From JAUICS01 sp964384335 (GTDB lineage Bacteria > Pseudomonadota > Alphaproteobacteria > Micavibrionales > Micavibrionaceae): a stretch of DNA of 19,023 nucleotides. Below are positions 14,306 through 19,023 of the stretch, one piece after another (position 1 is the stretch's first letter; every line of letters begins with the position of its first letter). The position numbers and the translations under genes are program-made. The stretch is taken from the NCBI GenBank assembly GCA_964384335.1, contig CAYLKN010000035.1, positions 1-19,023 on the forward strand, in the 5' to 3' direction. Below the pieces are notes generated by a model. That model made no database searches and was not told the DNA's origin. It worked only from the letters and a program-made list of their open reading frames with translations.

Positions 14306-15079
14306 ATGCGCATGAATAAAAAATACCCGTTACATTTTCAGTTTGAGATTGAAGGAAAAAGCTATCTTTACGCTTACATTCGAAAATCAGGATCAAGCAC
14401 GTTTAAAAATCTTCTTGAACAGGAATGTTTGGGACAGAAAAATAAAAGCCCCGATCGAATACTTCCTTTAATCAGAAATTTTGGAGTCACCAGTCCAAAT
14501 CAAATCAAAAATATCGATTACAGTTTTTTCGTTATTAGGGAACCTTACGAGAGACTGGTTTCCTTTTATATAGAACGCTTTATAAAACGGCACAATCTGC
14601 ATTGCGATATTAAGAAGAAGATAGAGAAGCGTATGGATAAAGGCTATGCGGAATCTTCATTTAAAGATTTTCTGGATTTATATATTCTGAAATATCCACT
14701 CCATTCCCTGGACCCGCATGTTGTTCCGCAGGCATTTTTTCTTATGCCGGTACGTTATACACATGTCTTTTGCCTTGATACCTTATCTGAGGCGATACAA
14801 CAAATTTTTCCTCAGAGGGTAGCCGGAAAGTATTTTTCAGATAAAGTGCATTCGATGGAAAAGGTCTTCAAGCAAACAACACACACAGCGCTTTCCGAGA
14901 ATTGTTTTGCCATACAATCGCAAGATTTGTTTCGTGCTTATAATGATCATAAAAAATATATTTCAAAGGATTTGTTCTTTAACGCATGTTACTTTGATCT
15001 GATATGCGGGCTTTTTAAGCAAGACTGCAATATTTATAATTCAGTAAAATATAGAGATTTAAGGAAAGCAGCAGCGTGA
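14306..15079 (+). CDS. Sulfotransferase-family protein (PAPS-dependent, Sulfotransfer_2-like)
   Basis: This 257-residue protein has the two PAPS-binding elements of carbohydrate sulfotransferases: RKSGSSTF at 26-33 (5'-phosphosulfate loop, with lysine 27) and FFVIREPYERLVSFY at 74-88 (3'-phosphate site, with arginine 78 and serine 86). It would transfer sulfate from PAPS to a glycan, probably in the cytoplasm because no signal or membrane segment is visible. The family is secure; the acceptor sugar is unknown. An in-frame ATG at 14312 is an alternative start. No good ribosome site is seen, but TATTAT ends 13 bases before the first ATG. Its stop overlaps the next gene's GTG start as GTGA, so the two are translationally coupled. 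Codon use looks AT-rich. Confidence 0.82.
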   Translation: MRMNKKYPLHFQFEIEGKSYLYAYIRKSGSSTFKNLLEQECLGQKNKSPDRILPLIRNFGVTSPNQIKNIDYSFFVIREPYERLVSFYIERFIKRHNLHCDIKKKIEKRMDKGYAESSFKDFLDLYILKYPLHSLDPHVVPQAFFLMPVRYTHVFCLDTLSEAIQQIFPQRVAGKYFSDKVHSMEKVFKQTTHTALSENCFAIQSQDLFRAYNDHKKYISKDLFFNACYFDLICGLFKQDCNIYNSVKYRDLRKAAA

Positions 15080-15777
15080 AATATTGTGTTTTTTCCGGGT
15101 GGTATTGTGATGATAAACCGAGAAACTATGCGACATTCGGTACGCACAAAATCCGCGAGAAAGACTTTTTCAATCTGTGGTATAAATCAATAACCACATT
15201 TACCAAGCCGGAGAAAATTTTTATTACGGATTCGGCGTCGCCGGTCAAACCAGACTTACCCGACGATCCCAGGATCGAATTTGTCAGTCTTTACAAAAAT
15301 TTTGGACATGCACAACATAAAGACGTTGTTTATTGCGGTTCATCCAAATCCGTGCTGTCAGGCATTTTTTATGCCCAGTTAAATGAATTTGATTATGCCG
15401 TGCATGTTGAACAGGATATTTTGCTTTACGGGGAAGGCATAGTTGAAAAGCTTATTAATACTTTCCCAAAAAATGCAATGATCGTTCCTCAGGGCAAGGG
15501 AACTTTCCAGCCTGCACAGCAATCCTTTATGATTATTCATAAATCTGCCTATATGAAATTTATTAATCTGTATCTGGAATTTAGCAGGGGCGACGGCATC
15601 TTATCTCCCGAGGCAAAGGTTTATCTGATTGCGCAACACATTGGAGGGGCACTTGTAAATCTTGGATATGGAAGGGCAAGGCCCATAGACTTCAGTCAGG
15701 AAGTTTTCTTTATCGAGCATGCAACTGAGGAAGAGCTAACAGCCTATTTAGATAAAACAGGTTTTGAAGGAAAGTAG
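15076..15777 (+). CDS. Putative GT-A-like glycosyltransferase
   Basis: This 233-residue protein has the look of a small GT-A type transferase but no family I can name. The N-terminus YCVFSGWYCDD is followed by a beta-strand pair (KIFITDSASP, 47-56; IEFVSLYKNFGH, 67-78), a GIFYAQLNEFDYAVHVEQDIL block (96-116) where EQD takes the place of a DxD metal-binding motif, and a histidine near the C-terminus (EVFFIEHATEEE). The start is GTG at 15076, overlapping the sulfotransferase stop by four bases. The next gene starts three bases after the stop. The tight packing implies a shared pathway. The call rests on the EQD block and context, so a non-catalytic or different role remains possible. Confidence 0.6.
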   Translation: MKYCVFSGWYCDDKPRNYATFGTHKIREKDFFNLWYKSITTFTKPEKIFITDSASPVKPDLPDDPRIEFVSLYKNFGHAQHKDVVYCGSSKSVLSGIFYAQLNEFDYAVHVEQDILLYGEGIVEKLINTFPKNAMIVPQGKGTFQPAQQSFMIIHKSAYMKFINLYLEFSRGDGILSPEAKVYLIAQHIGGALVNLGYGRARPIDFSQEVFFIEHATEEELTAYLDKTGFEGK

Positions 15778-15780
15778 AGC

Positions 15781-16554
15781 ATGAAAGATCTTAAATCATA
15801 CATAGATGCAGGAAATAAAAGTGTCTGCGGTTGGCTGGACCCTGAAATATTAAATGTGACTGGAATGTTAAAAGAAAAGCAACTGCAATTTGGCCTGAAA
15901 GGCCCCGTGGCCGAAATCGGTGTACATCACGGCCGTTTTTTAATTGGTTTGCATTTACTTCACCCGGATCAAATGGCATTGGGGATTGATCTTTTCAACG
16001 CGCAAGATCTGAACATTGACAGAAGCGGTAAAGGCAATCTTCAGCAATTTACAGAGAATGTTCAGACTCATGTTCCTGACCCCTCAAAGGTTAAGGTGTA
16101 CCAAGCGGACAGTATGAATCTTAAAACCGGAGATATTGAAGCGCTTGGAAAAGGCCTCGACTTTTTTGTTAACTTCAGCATTGACGGAGGTCATACGTCT
16201 GAACACACCTATTCCGATTTAAAAATCGCAGAAGAGATGACCCATCAGGGCGGGTTAATATTCATTGATGATTATTACAATGATTTCTGGCCGGGTGTTC
16301 ACGAAGGCGTGGCCAAGTATTACTTTTTTTCGAATTTCAAATTTGCGCCTTTGTTTTATGGTTTCAAAAAACTTATTCTTACAGGTATAAGTTATCATGA
16401 ACATTATTTAAAATATCTTGAAGGAATTCTGCCAAAAAAGTATCCAGATTGTCGTATCAAAAAAGTGAAGAGATACGGTTGGGATTCGATAGGAGTAAGG
16501 CAACCCGAAGCGGCCACGAAAACTTTGGATGTTAAATTGAAAAACCAAACCTGA
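15781..16554 (+). CDS. Class I SAM-dependent methyltransferase, Methyltransf_24/TylF-like
   Basis: This 257-residue protein has a clear Rossmann-type SAM site: VAEIGVHHGRF at 43-53, ALGIDLF at 66-72 with the acidic residue at the end of strand 2, QADSMNL, and SIDGGHTSEHTYSDL at 133-147, then GGLIFIDDYYNDFWPGV at 157-173. The D-x-x-H...IDDY pattern is typical of metal-dependent O-methyltransferases such as TylF/macrocin types acting on sugar hydroxyls. In this cluster O-methylation of a sugar residue is the most likely job. GGAAAG lies just upstream of the ATG, and it follows the GT-A-like gene after three bases. A basic region near the C-terminus (PDCRIKKVKRYGW) may contact the acceptor. The exact position methylated is unknown. 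Confidence 0.82.
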   Translation: MKDLKSYIDAGNKSVCGWLDPEILNVTGMLKEKQLQFGLKGPVAEIGVHHGRFLIGLHLLHPDQMALGIDLFNAQDLNIDRSGKGNLQQFTENVQTHVPDPSKVKVYQADSMNLKTGDIEALGKGLDFFVNFSIDGGHTSEHTYSDLKIAEEMTHQGGLIFIDDYYNDFWPGVHEGVAKYYFFSNFKFAPLFYGFKKLILTGISYHEHYLKYLEGILPKKYPDCRIKKVKRYGWDSIGVRQPEAATKTLDVKLKNQT

Positions 16555-16613
16555 TTCCGGAATTACATTTTAAACTGAGTAAGTCTGAACATATAACATT
16601 TGAGATATTCAAT

Positions 16614-17306
16614 ATGAGTGTAAGTATATTATCTGAAATTAATTTAAAGGAGCTTTGTGAAGAAGTAATCAGCAAAATTCATGAAGAAAGGACGCCCCTT
16701 TGTAACCTTATGACTGAATTCGGAAGTGATAAGGGGACGGGGAAACACAACTATACAAAATTTTATCATGCTATACTTTCCCCTTTTCAGAATGAACAGC
16801 TCACTATTTTTGAACTTGGGCTGGGCGCCAATAATCCTGAATACAAGTGGACAATGAAACATGGCATACCCGGCGCCTCATTAAGGGGATGGCATAAGTT
16901 TCTTCCGAATGCGACAATTCACGGAGCGGATAAAGACCCTTCCGTTACAGTCGATCTTGACAGGATAGAAACAGGTTTTGTCGATCAGACAAAGCCCGAT
17001 ACGATAAGGGATCTGTGGGACAGGTTCAAAAACCACGAGTATGATTTCATCGTTGACGATGGATGGCACCATTTTGATGCGAACGTATGTTTTTTCATAA
17101 ATTCATATCATAAGCTGAAACCTGGCGGTATTTACATTATAGAAGATATTAAGGGACAATATGTGGAACAGATGGAAGCTTTTACCGCCATTCTTAAACA
17201 CACATCGGTCACAGCGGAAATTCTGAATCTGCCGCATCCTCTTGATACGCCTGAACACCAGATAAAGCACGACGACAACAGGCTGGTGATTTTGCAAAAA
17301 AAATAA
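16614..17306 (+). CDS. Class I SAM-dependent methyltransferase, MycE/TcmO-like sugar O-methyltransferase
   Basis: This 230-residue protein resembles the MycE-type 2'-O-methyltransferases of deoxysugars. The family order is visible: FGSDKGTGKHNYTKFYH at 36-52, FELGLGANN at 66-74 (SAM motif I), GASLRGWHKFLPNATIHGAD at 87-106, YDFIVDDGWHHFDANV at 143-158 carrying the metal-binding Asp-Asp and the His-His pair, and LKPGGIYIIEDIKG. The enzyme probably needs a divalent metal. It is the second methyltransferase in the cluster and differs from the one 60 bases upstream, so two different positions may be modified. No ribosome site precedes the ATG. The substrate is inferred from context. Confidence 0.8.
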   Translation: MSVSILSEINLKELCEEVISKIHEERTPLCNLMTEFGSDKGTGKHNYTKFYHAILSPFQNEQLTIFELGLGANNPEYKWTMKHGIPGASLRGWHKFLPNATIHGADKDPSVTVDLDRIETGFVDQTKPDTIRDLWDRFKNHEYDFIVDDGWHHFDANVCFFINSYHKLKPGGIYIIEDIKGQYVEQMEAFTAILKHTSVTAEILNLPHPLDTPEHQIKHDDNRLVILQKK

Positions 17307-17360
17307 ATCATCAAAATGGTAAAATTTATTCATTCGTGGCCAGTTTAAACAGGACCTGAA

Positions 17361-18023
17361 ATGATTATCTCAATTCACATTCCAAAATGCGCAGGTACCT
17401 CATTAATGCTGTCCCTGGAGCAACAGTATAAAAAAAATGTATTCATGGATTACGGTAACAATATTCTGGATCTTAATGACAGCGCCGCAGCAAAGAGAAA
17501 AGACAAGGAAAAAAAAATATACAGGCAGATAAAGAACAATACATTTAGATACTCCATTATTCACGGCCACTTTTATGCATCACGATATGTAAAAATGTTT
17601 AATGATATTCAATGGATTACATTTGTCAGACATCCTCAGAGCCTTTTGCTATCCTGTTACCACTATCTGAAAAGAAGAGAGGATGACGCCCCGCTTGTGC
17701 AAAAAGTAAGATCATACGATTGTTTTGAAGAGTTTATAGAAGATCCATGGTTTCAGAACATTATATGCGGCGTACTTCATCCTCTGTCTCTTGATGAATT
17801 CAGTTTCATTGGATTCCAGGAAAAATTTGATGAATCTCTTGATAGATTATCTGCATTTCTGTGTCTGAATTTAAATTCGCAAAGGTCCAACGAGAATCCT
17901 GAAAAACAGGATTACGATATAGATGGCAAGTTAGCCAGGAAAATCGAAATGCTGAATTCCAGGGATTATGAATTCTATTTTGAGGCACTCAAAAAATTCG
18001 ATGGACAGAACCCCGAGTTTTGA
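17361..18023 (+). CDS. Sulfotransferase, 2-O-sulfotransferase-like
   Basis: This 220-residue protein begins directly with the 5'-phosphosulfate motif HIPKCAGTS at 6-14 (lysine 9), close to the IPKTAGTS of heparan sulfate 2-O-sulfotransferases. An HGHF motif at 68-71 follows the expected catalytic-base position. The 3'-phosphate site is ITFVRHPQSLLLSCYHYLK at 86-104, with arginine 90 and serine 98. The end of the domain is short, but all key elements are present. It shares little with the sulfotransferase at 14306, so the two probably sulfate different hydroxyls. An AGGA site seven bases before the ATG supports the start. No membrane anchor is present, unlike eukaryotic relatives. Confidence 0.84.
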   Translation: MIISIHIPKCAGTSLMLSLEQQYKKNVFMDYGNNILDLNDSAAAKRKDKEKKIYRQIKNNTFRYSIIHGHFYASRYVKMFNDIQWITFVRHPQSLLLSCYHYLKRREDDAPLVQKVRSYDCFEEFIEDPWFQNIICGVLHPLSLDEFSFIGFQEKFDESLDRLSAFLCLNLNSQRSNENPEKQDYDIDGKLARKIEMLNSRDYEFYFEALKKFDGQNPEF

Positions 18024-18071
18024 AGAAAATCATAGTGCTCTTTCTCTTTCTCACAAAACCAGACGGGTAGC

Positions 18072-18884
18072 ATGTACAGTAATTTTCATGATGCAATAAA
18101 AAACTGCAAGGACCAGAACAACACCGTAATTATCGTTTTTGGCAATAACGATTATTATGAAGTCATAAAAAACTGGTACAGGCACCTGTATAAGGCAGGT
18201 GATCTTAAGGCGCTTACAATTTCCCTCGATGAAACCCTCCATGAGAAACTGGTAAAAGAGGAAATACCTTCATTCCTTGTCAAGGTTGACGGCATTGGCC
18301 CGGAAATCTGGAAAATCCGATGCAGACTTGTATATGAACTGCTCAGGAACGGTATCAATGTCGTTCATTCGGATGCGGATGCCGTTTGGCTGCATAACCC
18401 TTTTTCCTATTTCGGGGACTGGGATGATGATATTATCTTTTCACAGGGTACTATGCAGCCCAATGAAATTCACAAAATCAGAGGTTTTGTTTTATGTTGC
18501 GGTTTTTTTGCGATTAAAAGCAATGACCGCACACAGCACCTGTTTTCCATCATTGATCAAATTTCAAGGAAAGAGGAAAAATTCAGTGATCAGGCAACCA
18601 TAAACAAGGCTTTGCTGGCTCATGCAAACGTATACGAGCTTAAAAAGCCCTACCTGATCAATATTGGAAGGACAAATCTTTTATGCAGTCCCGAGCCAAT
18701 CAGATTCATATCTTTCTTTGATATGAAGATACTGCGCTGCGCACTTTTGCCTCACAACAGGTTTCCAAGGAAAGTAGAGGGTGAAAAAGACAGAAGTAAT
18801 TTTATAATTCCGCATCCCCTGTCAAAACAGACCAATGAAGATACAATTTCGCGATTGAAAGACGAAGGACTTTATATCGCGTAA
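18072..18884 (+). CDS. Nucleotide-diphospho-sugar transferase, GT77-like
   Basis: This 270-residue protein matches the nucleotide-diphospho-sugar transferase family (PF03407-type, GT77). The N-terminal NTVIIVFGNNDYYEVIKNWY resembles the family start. The core is GINVVHSDADAVWLHNPF at 94-111 with the DxD metal and nucleotide-sugar motif as aspartates 101 and 103, followed by DDDIIFSQGT and the CCGFFAIKSNDRT region that lies over the acceptor site. It would add one sugar from a nucleotide-linked donor in a metal-dependent reaction. No membrane segment is visible. The start ATG has only a weak GGGTAG upstream. It is the last plus-strand gene seen in the cluster. Donor and linkage are unknown. 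Confidence 0.83.
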   Translation: MYSNFHDAIKNCKDQNNTVIIVFGNNDYYEVIKNWYRHLYKAGDLKALTISLDETLHEKLVKEEIPSFLVKVDGIGPEIWKIRCRLVYELLRNGINVVHSDADAVWLHNPFSYFGDWDDDIIFSQGTMQPNEIHKIRGFVLCCGFFAIKSNDRTQHLFSIIDQISRKEEKFSDQATINKALLAHANVYELKKPYLINIGRTNLLCSPEPIRFISFFDMKILRCALLPHNRFPRKVEGEKDRSNFIIPHPLSKQTNEDTISRLKDEGLYIA

Positions 18885-18895
18885 ACCTGTATCAC

Positions 18896-19023
18896 TTAAG
18901 ACATGATCCGCAGTGCCTTATTATTTTCGTATATGAACGAATTACCATACTTTTGTTCAATTTCTTTATGATTAAGAGCAATCTTGGATATGTCTTGTGA
19001 ATGTACTTTTTTTAGATATATAT
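18896..19023 (-). CDS. 3' end of an unidentified gene, cut by the window edge
   Basis: A minus-strand frame enters from the right edge and stays open for 41 codons to a TAA at 18896-18898. It ends in the sequence KYGNSFIYENNKALRIMS and is rich in lysine and isoleucine, like the genes beside it. The other two minus frames stop early and no plus-strand frame is long here. No function can be assigned from this tail. It would converge on the GT77-like gene with only 11 bases between the stops. Confidence 0.4.
   Translation of the reverse strand, partial: IYLKKVHSQDISKIALNHKEIEQKYGNSFIYENNKALRIMS

Overview
The window looks like chromosomal DNA of an alphaproteobacterium with moderate GC content. 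The best evidence is the run TPR/YfgM-like protein, BamB lipoprotein, Der GTPase, a gene order common in Alphaproteobacteria. An AcnA-type aconitase, an alphaproteobacterial-looking redoxin and a DUF59 Fe-S assembly protein fit this. The genus cannot be named from the sequence alone.

Layout. Positions 1-300 hold the 3' end of an IS481-like transposase gene on the minus strand, with tandem 17-base repeats at its end. A good sigma70-type promoter (335-363) then drives a thioredoxin-like protein (394-954). Positions 1014-4970 form a plus-strand housekeeping block: a membrane-anchored TPR protein, bamB, a DUF59 protein and der. An MscS-type channel follows (5004-5819). Facing it on the minus strand is a two-gene operon: an unrecognised 347-residue protein (9657-8614) overlapping acnA (8620-5855). 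A PsiE-family membrane protein (9801-10274), a 48-residue membrane protein on the minus strand (10461-10315) and a DUF1800/DUF1501 pair with a Tat signal on the second member (10664-13252) lead into the last region.

From 13337 to 18884 seven plus-strand genes form a glycan assembly and decoration cluster: a GT4-like glycosyltransferase, a sulfotransferase, a GT-A-like putative glycosyltransferase, two class I methyltransferases resembling sugar O-methyltransferases, a second sulfotransferase of the 2-OST type, and a GT77-like nucleotide-diphospho-sugar transferase. By eye this stretch is more AT-rich than the housekeeping block, as expected of a horizontally acquired or fast-evolving surface-glycan locus. 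The inferred product is a sulfated, O-methylated surface glycan or glycoconjugate. No polymerase, flippase or PAPS-synthesis gene is in view, so the locus probably continues past the right edge, where the 3' end of a convergent minus-strand frame is visible.

The most interesting items are the sulfation/methylation cluster, the unknown gene overlapping acnA, the unannotated small membrane protein, and several genes with a -10-like hexamer only 8-14 bases before an ATG that lacks a Shine-Dalgarno sequence, which suggests leaderless transcripts.
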